In this document: positions 1 through 7,420 of the stretch, in pieces | How the letters are laid out: the number at the start of each line of letters is the position of its first letter | Numbering within the stretch: position 1 is the first letter of the stretch | Origin: Methylophaga thiooxydans DMS010 | Lineage (GTDB): Bacteria > Pseudomonadota > Gammaproteobacteria > Nitrosococcales > Methylophagaceae | Direction: 5' to 3' | Length of the DNA stretch: 64,000 nucleotides | Assembly (NCBI RefSeq): GCF_000156355.1 | Contig: NZ_GG657897.1 | Coordinates: 164,659 to 228,658, forward strand | Position numbers and translations under genes: made by a program | The notes under the pieces: generated by a model | What the model was told of the DNA's origin: nothing | Databases searched by the model: none | Seen by the model: the letters and a program-made list of their open reading frames with translations, nothing else

Positions 1-775
1 GCTGAAAAAGCCGATTGCTGAAATCACCAAAGACATGGTGGAAAGAAAACATCGTGAGCTCGGCAAACGCAGTGAAGCCAGAGCCAACAACTCTATGCGC
101 GTGCTAAGAGCACTAATCAATCATGCCATGAGTAAATATGAGGATGCTAAGGGTAACCCGATCATTATAGTGAACCCTGTCGAACGACTCAGCCAAACCA
201 GAGCTTGGTACAAAGTGGAAAGGCGTAAAAACCTGATAAAGCCTCACCAATTGAAAGGTTGGTATGAAGCTACCCTTCAGCTCAACCAGGAAACCACACG
301 GGATTATCTGCACTTTTTGCTCTTCACAGGCCTTAGAAGAACAGAAGCCGCTCAATTACGCTGGGAATATGTGAACTTCGAAGACCAAACCTTCACTATC
401 CCTGACACCAAGAATGGTGAAAGTCACACACTGCCCTTCTCTAACTTCATAGAATCGATGTTAATCAGACGCCATGAGTCACGGCAGAGTCATTTCGTTT
501 TCCCCAGCGACTCAAAAACAGGATACATTCAAGACCCCAGGAAGGCGATCCTGAGAGTGAGTGAGCTATCTGGTGTAGAATTTCGACTGCATGATCTCAG
601 AAGAACTTTCATCACCATTGCAGAAAGTAGAGATATTCCAGCTTATGCTCTAAAAAGACTGTTAAATCACAAAGACAGCAGTGATGTTACATCGGGTTAC
701 ATAATCAGTGATATTTCTCGTCTGAGAAGCCCTATGAGAGTCATCTCTGACTTCATCCTCCGCTCGATCGACTAA
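1..775 (+). CDS. int: Tyrosine recombinase/phage integrase (5' end cut by window)
   Basis: Site-specific recombinase that would integrate or excise the surrounding element. The reading frame is open from base 2, so the N-terminal arm-binding and part of the core-binding domain lie left of the window. The catalytic domain is complete. Counting from the in-frame ATG at 35, it has Arg101 (GLRRTE), Lys126 (DTKNG), His186 and Arg189 (HDLRR), His212 (LLNH) and the nucleophile Tyr222. All catalytic residues are present, so the enzyme is probably active. It is followed closely by the putAbiC gene on the same strand. P4-like integrases of this kind usually target tRNA genes, which fits the tRNA at the right end of the element. 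Confidence 0.93.
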   Translation, partial: LKKPIAEITKDMVERKHRELGKRSEARANNSMRVLRALINHAMSKYEDAKGNPIIIVNPVERLSQTRAWYKVERRKNLIKPHQLKGWYEATLQLNQETTRDYLHFLLFTGLRRTEAAQLRWEYVNFEDQTFTIPDTKNGESHTLPFSNFIESMLIRRHESRQSHFVFPSDSKTGYIQDPRKAILRVSELSGVEFRLHDLRRTFITIAESRDIPAYALKRLLNHKDSSDVTSGYIISDISRLRSPMRVISDFILRSID

Positions 776-798
776 GTTAAATAATGGAAAGAATAACT

Positions 799-2091
799 AT
801 GCAGGAAGCTAACTTTAAGAAAAAAAACAATCTGAAATCATCAGCCCAACAAAGTCTTGCTGTTATATCTGGCTCACTCCTGTCTACGTCACTAGTTGTA
901 TTAACTGCGAAGTATTCAAACTTTCAGCCCTTCATCGCATACTCGATAACGATAATATTCCTAATACTGGGACTGGTTATTAAAAACAGAGTTACAAAGT
1001 TGCAGGATATGATAAGAACATTAATGTTGTCTTTTTTGGCCACATTCTTGTCATTTCAAGTTCTTAGTCTGGTAGCTGACATCACGTTAAGACTTCTGTA
1101 TTGGGAGCTCCCCTTTCAAAATGTTCCATCATTAATTATCGACAATACTCCTCATCAGCAGAGTCTCTTTTCATCTCTATTTTATTTACTGATAGTGCCC
1201 ACCATTGTGATCTGGCTTTGGGATCGACCATCTGAACTAAAGTTTGTGGATGAAATAAAAGTTCCAAGTTGCATGAAGGAGTTTATTTTGAAATACAAAT
1301 TCTTTGTCATTTCAGCTTTTGCAATAATTACCTACTTCTTAGTAACGGGATTTTATTATTGGTTTGCAGGTGAGCAACCTATGGGCGGCCTGGCAAATTT
1401 AGCTCTTTTTGGGGATTTCTTTGGAGGGACTATGAATCCCCTTTTGAGCTTCCTAGCTCTGATTGCACTTTTTTACACAATCAGCATACAAAGCCGAGAG
1501 TTGGCCCTATCGAGGGATGAACTCAGAAATTCTGCAGATGCACTTACATCCCAAAATGCCACATTAAAAAAACAACACTTCGATAGCTCTTTTTTTGAGA
1601 TGCTTAAAATGCATAACTCTCTAGTAGATGACATCGATATCACATTCTCTCATTTACACGCAGGAGCTAACCGATTCCAAGGAAGAGACGCATTCGACAA
1701 ATTAATTGACGTCTTTAATAGACGTTATGAGGGAATACGAAACCAAAGTCCAGACATAAGCGAAGAAGATAAAATTGAACGAACGTACCAATCTTTCTAC
1801 AGTTCTCACAATCCAGACCTTGGTCATTACTTCAGGTATTTATATAACCTCATTAAGTACATTGATCGGAATAGTTCTGAACTCAATGACCCCCGCATGT
1901 ACTCAAACTTGGTCAGAGCTCAATTATCAGATGATGAAGTCGTGATACTTTTCTATAACTGTCTTAGCAGCCTTGGGAGAGAAAAATTTAAACCTCTAGT
2001 CGAGAAATATGCGCTTTTGAAGCACTTACCAGCTGATCGCCTAGTCCACGTTGATCATAAAAACTTTTACAAAGAATCTGCATTCACCTAA
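799..2091 (+). CDS. putAbiC-family membrane protein, putative phage abortive infection
   Basis: About 430 aa. The N-terminal half has roughly five or six hydrophobic segments. It is followed by a conserved block with GDFFGGTMNPLLSFLALIAL near residue 205, then a helical cytoplasmic region with FFEMLKMHN. This order matches the putative phage abortive infection family (putAbiC, Pfam PF16872). The proposed start is ATG 799, which has GGAAAG about 8 nt upstream; an in-frame ATG at 784 has no ribosome site. It lies 23 nt after the integrase and 11 nt before an unknown gene, so the three are probably co-transcribed. Family members are linked to phage defence by annotation and context; the mechanism is unknown. 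Family assignment is fairly sure, function is inferred. Confidence 0.72.
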   Translation: MQEANFKKKNNLKSSAQQSLAVISGSLLSTSLVVLTAKYSNFQPFIAYSITIIFLILGLVIKNRVTKLQDMIRTLMLSFLATFLSFQVLSLVADITLRLLYWELPFQNVPSLIIDNTPHQQSLFSSLFYLLIVPTIVIWLWDRPSELKFVDEIKVPSCMKEFILKYKFFVISAFAIITYFLVTGFYYWFAGEQPMGGLANLALFGDFFGGTMNPLLSFLALIALFYTISIQSRELALSRDELRNSADALTSQNATLKKQHFDSSFFEMLKMHNSLVDDIDITFSHLHAGANRFQGRDAFDKLIDVFNRRYEGIRNQSPDISEEDKIERTYQSFYSSHNPDLGHYFRYLYNLIKYIDRNSSELNDPRMYSNLVRAQLSDDEVVILFYNCLSSLGREKFKPLVEKYALLKHLPADRLVHVDHKNFYKESAFT

Positions 2092-2102
2092 TGAGTTAAT
2101 CA

Positions 2103-2846
2103 ATGACGGACTTGTATAAGGTTGATAAATACAACGAGAACTTTGATTTCTTTGACGATGAGATTCCTGAGAATGACAGGCTTTATTTCTCGTTGGGAGA
2201 TCAACTTAACAGAGCTCGCTCGATTCTCCAGAGCCGTTCCAGAGAACAAATTGAGTACATCATTGAATCTCTCGACTGGATGCTTCGTGAGAGCAGTCAG
2301 CTAGAGTTTGAGAACTCTATGCGAAGACTCGAAAACGAAGATTCAGTGTTTATAAATCGAGTCAAAGCTTTCAAATTATTCAGTGAAAACTACGACATTA
2401 GAAACCAGCCAAACCTCCCAAATGCCTCATGGGCTGACTATTTCGCAACACTTTCCCTCGTCACCATATTGGAAGCCATCCACCCAGAAAATTATGAGTA
2501 CAGCATTTCTCATTTGGACTTCCCCCTGGAAGCGCTTGAAGCAGTATGCATTGCTGAATTTCATAGAGAGATCGAACAGGCTGAAAGCTTGTCTGCAAAG
2601 CGAAAAGGCAAAACCGGTGGTAAAAGAAAAGCGAGTAAGTTTGCCGATATCATCAACAAAGTTCTTACTACCTACCGTGACACACCAGGCCTCTCTGATT
2701 TATCCAATAGAAAAGCCGGCTATATGCTCAGTGAAATACTCAAAGAAGAAATTGAGTCTTCGCCATTAGATACAGAAGAGCCAGAGCATCGAATTGAAAT
2801 TTGGCTGGGTAAGTATAAGAACGGAAAACTTACCATTTCAGAGTAA
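2103..2846 (+). CDS. Unknown protein paired with putAbiC gene
   Basis: 247 aa, soluble, strongly charged and mostly helical by eye. No motif I recognise. The middle has a Trp/aromatic-rich helical part (residues about 95-165). A basic patch SAKRKGKTGGKRK follows near residues 163-176 and could contact nucleic acid or be a linker. It starts 11 nt after the putAbiC stop, so the two are likely translated together and may form a two-gene unit. Codon use and AT content match the neighbouring element genes. It could be a partner or regulator of the Abi-like protein, or independent cargo. No function can be given from sequence alone. Confidence 0.75.
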   Translation: MTDLYKVDKYNENFDFFDDEIPENDRLYFSLGDQLNRARSILQSRSREQIEYIIESLDWMLRESSQLEFENSMRRLENEDSVFINRVKAFKLFSENYDIRNQPNLPNASWADYFATLSLVTILEAIHPENYEYSISHLDFPLEALEAVCIAEFHREIEQAESLSAKRKGKTGGKRKASKFADIINKVLTTYRDTPGLSDLSNRKAGYMLSEILKEEIESSPLDTEEPEHRIEIWLGKYKNGKLTISE

Positions 2847-2878
2847 ATATATTCTTAGCTGCCAGAGGTATATCGCTA

Positions 2879-2890
2879 GCTGCTAGCAGC
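2879..2890. promoter_or_regulatory. Perfect 12-bp palindrome upstream of AlpA-like gene
   Basis: GCTGCTAGCAGC is its own reverse complement and sits in the 107-bp gap before the AlpA-like gene, 63 bp ahead of the start. Related half-sites (TAGCTGCC at 2857, GCTAGC at 2875) lie beside it. It is a plausible operator for the AlpA-like protein or another element regulator. No binding data exist here. Confidence 0.35.
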
Positions 2891-2953
2891 ATTCAGAATA
2901 GGGACTCATAGCTTTAACTTTGTTTGTGCTTGTTTCACAAATGGAGAATAACT

Positions 2954-3154
2954 ATGAGCAAACTTCTATCAACCAGCCAAGCTGCTGAATATCTTGGTGT
3001 AAGCAAAGCCTTCCTGGAAAGAGATCGCTGGGCCGGTGCACGTATTCCCTTTATCAAGATTGGGAGTCGTGCTGTCAGGTACCGTAAAAATGATCTTGAT
3101 GATTACATCAATCAACAAGTGCGTGTTTCAACTTCTCAATATGGGGAGGAATAA
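2954..3154 (+). CDS. AlpA/excisionase-family helix-turn-helix regulator
   Basis: 66 aa. The reading starts with LLSTSQAAEYLGVSKAFLER, a MerR/AlpA-type helix-turn-helix (HTH_17), followed by a wing with IPFIKIGSRAVRYRKNDLDDYI. This is the standard layout of small phage and island regulators or excisionases such as AlpA of P4-like elements. Start ATG 2954 is chosen because GGAG lies 7 nt upstream; a longer reading from 2924 has no ribosome site and no family match. The stop is followed at once by the next ATG at 3155, so the downstream small ORF and the DUF3987 gene are probably in one operon. It may control excision or transcription of the element. Confidence 0.85.
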   Translation: MSKLLSTSQAAEYLGVSKAFLERDRWAGARIPFIKIGSRAVRYRKNDLDDYINQQVRVSTSQYGEE

Positions 3155-3286
3155 ATGCGTCACAGAAAAACAATGTCTTTAAAAGAGTGTTCTTTAAAGA
3201 AACCACCTCGTCTCACAACAAATTTCCCTTATAAGCAAATTCCCCTTATAAGAAATTCCAGTGCTTCAAAGGGAGGTGGTAACTAA
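3155..3286 (+). CDS. Small 43-aa basic ORF between AlpA-like and DUF3987 genes
   Basis: The ATG directly follows the TAA of the AlpA-like gene, and the stop overlaps the ATG of the DUF3987 gene (TAATG). GGGGAGG lies 5-11 nt upstream of its start, and GGGAGG near its end could serve the next gene. The peptide (MRHRKTMSLKECSLKK...) has about ten Lys/Arg and no recognised motif. It may be a real small protein or only a coupling leader for the DUF3987 gene; the DNA repeats inside it may be what is conserved. Tight spacing on both sides supports translation. Confidence 0.45.
   Translation: MRHRKTMSLKECSLKKPPRLTTNFPYKQIPLIRNSSASKGGGN
3226..3252. repeat. Two iteron-like CCCTTATAAG direct repeats
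   Basis: CCCTTATAAG occurs at 3226-3235 and 3243-3252, 17 bp apart, and each contains the palindrome CTTATAAG. A perfect 12-bp palindrome, TTCTTTAAAGAA, lies at 3190-3201. The cluster is immediately upstream of the DUF3987 gene. Repeats placed like this are often binding sites for an element's replication or regulatory protein. They lie within the 43-aa ORF, so coding constraint is the alternative. Confidence 0.4.
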
Positions 3287-4851
3287 TGTTTCCCTTTAAA
3301 GAAAAGAAAACTGAAACGCTTTATAAAGATTGGGGCGAACCCGGTGAGATAAAAACATCAACACCCAGAGTTGCAAGAATGACTGAGGATCTTATGCCTA
3401 CTCCTTTAAAGGATTGGCTAAAGGATGTCAGTCATAGAATGCAGACTCCGGCAGACTTTTCAACAATATCCGCTGTGGTCATGTTTGCATCAGTCATTGG
3501 TTCAGCATGCTCCATAAGACCAAAACAAGAAGATAGCTGGGAAGTTATCCCCAATCTCTGGGGTGCTTGTATCGGCCAACCTTCAGTCATGCTTAAATCA
3601 CCCAGCATGCAGGAGGCAATGAGCATGCTCGAGAAGCTTCAGGCTCATTATGGTGAAGAATATGAGCACCAAAAGAGCCAATTTAAAGCTGATGAGCTGG
3701 AGAGAGAATTAAAGCTAAAGGATATTGAAAGGCGAATGAAAGACCTCGCAAGAGGCAAGGGTATTACAGGAACGGTTGAAGCTGATGCGATGGCAGTATT
3801 AAAGACTGACTATGCTGAGATATCTAAAGAGCTTGAACAAACGCCTCAAAGACGCCTTTTCAAAACCAATGAAACAACTGTCCAGAGTATGACTTTAATT
3901 CAGGAGCAAAATGAGAGAGGCATTCTGGTATTTAGGGACGAGTTAGTTGCTTTGTTACTGAATTGGGACAAAGAACAAAATGCCGACGAGAGGGGCTATT
4001 TTCTTGAAGGATGGAATGGAAATGGCACTTATACGGATATGAAAATATCAAGGGGGCTGACTGAGGCAAAAAATATATGCATAAGCTTATTAGGTGGAAT
4101 TCAGCCTGATAAGCTAAAACGCTACCTACTCCAAGCTATTAAAGGTAACAACGATGGACTATTGCAAAGGCTTCAGCTTGCTGTATGGCCTGAAAATCCC
4201 GATTCATGGTCATTAGTAGACCAAAAGCCAAATTATGAAGCTAGAGATCATGTTGAGGTCATTTTATTTAAACTCGCAGAATGCGATTTCAAAAAGCTTG
4301 GCGCTAATGAAAATAGCGAGAAAAATAGACCATTTTTCAGGTTCGACGTTCAGGCTCAAAAAATTTTCAATGACTGGTTAACAGAGCTACAAACTCAAAA
4401 AATACCTCAAGAAGACAATCCTCTAATGCTGGAACACTTCGGTAAGTATCGTTCACTGATGCCTAGTCTTTCGTTGATTTTCCATTGTCTGGATAGTATT
4501 GATTCAAGTTACATTGGACCGATCAAAGCCTCATCTGCTCAACTAGCTGTGCGTTGGTGTGATTATCTTGAGAGCCATGCGAGAAAGATTTATTCAATGA
4601 TAGATAAAGATGAAGAGCAAGCTGCAATCATTTTAAGTAAAAAAATTGAGGCAAAGGCCTTAGCTAATCCATTTACAGCAAAAACCGTATACAACAAGGG
4701 CTGGTATGGTTTAAAAGATAGAGTTGAGGTTGAAGCTGCTTGCAGGGTACTTATAGATCAGAATTGGCTTCAAATAGAAGCCCGTGAACCCAATAGTTCA
4801 GGAGGCAGGCGCCCACTACCAATTTATAGAATCAATCCAGGTCTTTTATGA
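3286..4851 (+). CDS. DUF3987 protein (helicase/primase-like, mobile element)
   Basis: 521 aa. It matches the DUF3987 family found in phages, satellites and integrative elements, usually beside primase or replication genes. Visible features are a P-loop-like GQPSVMLKSP (near residues 97-106), a long charged helical segment (about 110-190), the family-typical VFRDELVALLLNWDKE (about 211-226), a glycine-aromatic loop (FLEGWNGNGTYT) and LLGGIQPDKLKRYL. The Walker A lacks the usual GKT order but is typical for the family. The C-terminal 90 residues look like a winged helix. The start overlaps the stop of the small ORF. Role in element replication is inferred from family context; no separate primase gene is visible. 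Confidence 0.8.
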   Translation: MFPFKEKKTETLYKDWGEPGEIKTSTPRVARMTEDLMPTPLKDWLKDVSHRMQTPADFSTISAVVMFASVIGSACSIRPKQEDSWEVIPNLWGACIGQPSVMLKSPSMQEAMSMLEKLQAHYGEEYEHQKSQFKADELERELKLKDIERRMKDLARGKGITGTVEADAMAVLKTDYAEISKELEQTPQRRLFKTNETTVQSMTLIQEQNERGILVFRDELVALLLNWDKEQNADERGYFLEGWNGNGTYTDMKISRGLTEAKNICISLLGGIQPDKLKRYLLQAIKGNNDGLLQRLQLAVWPENPDSWSLVDQKPNYEARDHVEVILFKLAECDFKKLGANENSEKNRPFFRFDVQAQKIFNDWLTELQTQKIPQEDNPLMLEHFGKYRSLMPSLSLIFHCLDSIDSSYIGPIKASSAQLAVRWCDYLESHARKIYSMIDKDEEQAAIILSKKIEAKALANPFTAKTVYNKGWYGLKDRVEVEAACRVLIDQNWLQIEAREPNSSGGRRPLPIYRINPGLL

Positions 4852-4875
4852 ATTGATATCTTAATGTGGGCATCT

Positions 4876-4912
4876 AAACCAGCTAAATCAGTAAAGATGG
4901 TTTAGTTGGTTT
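4876..4912. terminator. Hairpin between convergent DUF3987 and SRA-HNH genes
   Basis: AAACCAGCTAAA (4876-4887) pairs with TTTAGTTGGTTT (4901-4912), 12 bp with one G-U, loop 13 nt. It sits between two convergent stop codons and could end transcription both ways. T-rich tails are weak, so termination efficiency is uncertain. Confidence 0.5.
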
Positions 4913-4922
4913 GTCTTTAGCG

Positions 4923-5747
4923 TTATGAGAAATTTTTCTCTAGCTCTCTTACCACCGGCTTCAAAGAATCATTAAATTCACGAAAGTTCTTAGCATAATG
5001 CGCGCGACGATGGCAGTTGGGACACAGGCCTATAACATTCATTGGATGATCAGGCCCTCCATCGGCAACCCGATGTAGATGATGACATTCGATATATGGA
5101 CCTTTCCTGGATTCAAAAGGCGCGGGCACAGCACAAGCTTCACACTTACCCCCAGCTCTTTTTCTTACATACAGCCTCAATGCTTTAGATCGGTAGTAAG
5201 CCGACTGCCTCCTTTCACTAGCATTTTTAGTATGGGAAGGCTTTTCAAGAGCAGCCTCTCTCAACTCTAGTAAAGATTTTTTTCTCAAATCTTTTGGCGA
5301 GAAAGTTGAGATTGTTGTCGTACTGCTTCCAGGAATATCAGGGCAAGAGTCAATATCAAGGTGAAATATAATTGCTGACCTATCTTCACCATGCTTATCT
5401 GGTCGAACCTCTTCGTGATACCCAAGCAACTCAGCTTGCCCCATATATCTCACATGAGCCTTCCTGGTGTATTCAAAGGCATGAATAATTTTGTTATTTG
5501 CTTTGTGATTAAGAATGGCTTTGTTGCCATTCTTCATTTGCATATCACCAACCTGCCCTTCGCCGGTATACCAAAACGTTCCATCTGGGCGGTATTCATC
5601 TTTGTAGCTGTTCTCTTCACCTTCAGATGTAAAAATAAAAATCACATCTTCATCTTGAGGAGTAGATATGCCTCCTTGAGCCTGACCTTTATACCGCCCA
5701 TGTATTTCTGTCTTGCGGTGATACTCTTTCCCTATTTCAAACTTCAA
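4923..5747 (-). CDS. SRA-HNH (McrA-like) modification-dependent restriction endonuclease
   Basis: 274 aa, two domains. Residues about 5-130 resemble the SRA-like domain of ScoMcrA-type enzymes (also found at the C-terminus of DUF3427 helicases). Hallmarks are IHGRYKGQAQGGIS, YTGEGQVGDM and GNKAILNH. The C-terminal HNH domain has zinc pairs C202/C205 and C242/C245, and catalytic H222-H223, N237, H246 and H250. Such enzymes recognise modified DNA (5-methylcytosine, sometimes phosphorothioate) and cut it, so this is a type IV restriction candidate. No cognate methylase is nearby, consistent with attack on foreign modified DNA. The start ATG overlaps the upstream stop by 4 nt (ATGA), so it is translated with the 166-aa unknown protein. 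Domain call is strong; substrate is inferred. Confidence 0.85.
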   Translation of the reverse strand: MKFEIGKEYHRKTEIHGRYKGQAQGGISTPQDEDVIFIFTSEGEENSYKDEYRPDGTFWYTGEGQVGDMQMKNGNKAILNHKANNKIIHAFEYTRKAHVRYMGQAELLGYHEEVRPDKHGEDRSAIIFHLDIDSCPDIPGSSTTTISTFSPKDLRKKSLLELREAALEKPSHTKNASERRQSAYYRSKALRLYVRKRAGGKCEACAVPAPFESRKGPYIECHHLHRVADGGPDHPMNVIGLCPNCHRRAHYAKNFREFNDSLKPVVRELEKNFS

Positions 5748-6244
5748 ACTTGTACGTCCATATCAATTAGTTGTTCAAAGAATATTAGTTTAATTGTCCC
5801 CTCATAAGGTCTGTCTGTTGTGACTCGAATTGTTGAGCCATCAGGTACTATTTTTATACCTACTGGAGAGCTCGTAATGAATGTGCAGATAGGGTTCTCG
5901 ATTAAGTCATCCAGGTTTACGATATATTCCGTTAGACCAGCATCAGTTAGTGAACTACACCCTCCACTCTCATGTATTGCGACGGTGCCCGAAGTATCGA
6001 ATGTAATGAATCCTCCAACTTGATGAGCCCTGAAGCTTTCAGTCTCACCGACATGAACCTTATTTTCAACTTCATAAGGACTGTCACCATAATACTTAGA
6101 TGTCCTGTTCAACTCATTAATAACCGATTTGGTACTGAGCTGACTTATAGCACTCCCTGTGACTTGATATGAGACTGCTAGTTCTGAAGCTGTCATTATC
6201 GACAGACCCAAAATTCTCGAAAGTTTGGAGTGGTCAAGTTTCAT
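5744..6244 (-). CDS. Unknown protein translationally coupled to SRA-HNH nuclease
   Basis: 166 aa, not recognised. The first 50 residues are Ser/Thr-rich and could be helical (LSRILGLSIMTASELAVSYQ). From about residue 60 onward the pattern is beta-rich, with many alternating hydrophobics and Gly/Thr turns, ending in GTIKLIFFEQLIDMDVQV. There are no catalytic signatures, zinc pairs or clear signal peptide. Its stop overlaps the start of the SRA-HNH gene in an ATGA arrangement, so it probably acts with that enzyme or regulates it. The gene upstream ends 29 nt away. It could be a specificity or sensor subunit; that is inference from coupling only. Confidence 0.7.
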   Translation of the reverse strand: MKLDHSKLSRILGLSIMTASELAVSYQVTGSAISQLSTKSVINELNRTSKYYGDSPYEVENKVHVGETESFRAHQVGGFITFDTSGTVAIHESGGCSSLTDAGLTEYIVNLDDLIENPICTFITSSPVGIKIVPDGSTIRVTTDRPYEGTIKLIFFEQLIDMDVQV

Positions 6245-6273
6245 TCGAAAAGCAAAATTTATAATTCAGCTTG

Positions 6274-6630
6274 CTAGAGAGCAGAACTAAACAGATAACT
6301 AGCTAAAAGTACTTGTGCTCCAATAGCAGCAAAGCCTATTAACAAATTTTCAGGTATTAACTCACCTGCACTCACCTCAATACCATCTACTCTGAGGCAG
6401 TACCTCATAGAAAGGGCTCTAGGATATACATTCAAATGCAGGTGATGCTTCTGACCAGGGTTTATCTCATAAGTCTTTTCATCATTCATTGAAAACCCAG
6501 AGCCCGAAGCTCTCAATATCTCTTTCTCTCCATTTTTCAGAGTAGTCTCAGTACCCCAAAAAAGTCTTTTTGGTGAAAATCTGGTTTCAACCTGGAGTTC
6601 TGTGTCTTTCCATTGAAATTTCGTTGGCAT
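6274..6630 (-). CDS. Unknown protein with C-terminal membrane anchor
   Basis: 118 aa, not recognised. The N-terminal 85 residues look like a beta sandwich (FQWKDTELQVETRF, LFWGTETTLKNG, HHLHLNVYPRALSMRYCLRV). The last 25 residues are hydrophobic and end in LLASYLFSSAL, consistent with one transmembrane helix at the C-terminus. It lies 29 nt before the 166-aa gene and 29 nt after the GIY-YIG-like gene on the same strand, so it belongs to the same transcription unit. A tail-anchored membrane protein beside a nuclease is common in abortive-infection systems, but no function can be assigned here. Confidence 0.65.
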   Translation of the reverse strand: MPTKFQWKDTELQVETRFSPKRLFWGTETTLKNGEKEILRASGSGFSMNDEKTYEINPGQKHHLHLNVYPRALSMRYCLRVDGIEVSAGELIPENLLIGFAAIGAQVLLASYLFSSAL

Positions 6631-6659
6631 ATATTCCCTTGTTGTTGATTAAAACCTCT

Positions 6660-7376
6660 TCAGCTTAGAAGCCGTTCTCTGCAATCTGGACAAGCCCCAG
6701 TAGCTGTTAAGTTATTGCCGCATATAACGCATTGGCCGTACTCTCCCGATGTGGTCGGTATGTTTATTTCTTTTTCAGCAGCGTCTAAAAGTCCGAGCTG
6801 TTTCAATGCTAACTCGACGGCTTTTGAGGCCTCTGATACTGAGCAACAAAAAACTTCCCCAATAGGAGCAAGCTTATCGAGCTTCTCGACCAGTATTTGA
6901 TGGGTTTCTGACTCAACCAGCTCAGCGCGTTCTGTGTGATAAACAGTGCTTATTTGCCACATGCCTAAGGGCTGATTGTAATGTCTAAACAACTTAACTC
7001 GCTTCTCAAGCGAATTAATTTTTCTGGTGACTGACCCTTTTTCAGTACCAGTAACGTTCTCAACTAGCTTTTTAAGGTTCTGAAGGTGCTGCTCAGCAAA
7101 AACCACTTCTCTCTCAATAGGAGCCCTATCCCCTCCAGGGCATTCAACTCCACTTACTACATGTTGAGGAACAAGTCCTTTAGTGTTGATGAAACGCCTT
7201 CCACCGCAAACCTGGCAAGTGGCTTTTAGTCCTATCCAGATGTTATTGAGATCTCTGAGTCGATCTAGAACATTAGTCGTACTCAGAATCGTCATGCCCA
7301 CTTTCACACGCTGAGCTTTGACGTTTTCAAAAATATAAACAGCGCCACAGGGATAACGATAACTGGATTCGTCCAT
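6660..7376 (-). CDS. GIY-YIG-like (T5orf172-type) protein with zinc-ribbon tail
   Basis: 238 aa. The start GAVYIFENVK...VKVGMT with DRLRDLN (residues 11-44) resembles the T5orf172/MUG113 branch of GIY-YIG nucleases. The other half of that fold appears near residues 150-190 as ESETHQILVEKL...GEVFCCS...AVELAL, with Glu157 a candidate catalytic acid. About 100 residues are inserted between the halves. The insert contains CQVCGG (C54/C57), C79 and a charged helical part. A CVIC...CPDC ribbon (C216/C219/C229/C232) closes the protein. The family call rests on pattern and spacing, so it is moderate. It is probably the first gene of the unit ending in SRA-HNH. Confidence 0.55.
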   Translation of the reverse strand: MDESSYRYPCGAVYIFENVKAQRVKVGMTILSTTNVLDRLRDLNNIWIGLKATCQVCGGRRFINTKGLVPQHVVSGVECPGGDRAPIEREVVFAEQHLQNLKKLVENVTGTEKGSVTRKINSLEKRVKLFRHYNQPLGMWQISTVYHTERAELVESETHQILVEKLDKLAPIGEVFCCSVSEASKAVELALKQLGLLDAAEKEINIPTTSGEYGQCVICGNNLTATGACPDCRERLLS

Positions 7377-7420
7377 TCAAGGCTTAGCTTCTGTAGAGTG
7401 AAGACAGAAAAAATAACATT

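Noticed and set aside
2122-2769. Reading frames of 60 and 128 codons inside the 247-aa gene
   Set aside because: They overlap a larger frame with a better start and neighbour spacing, and have no ribosome site or family likeness.
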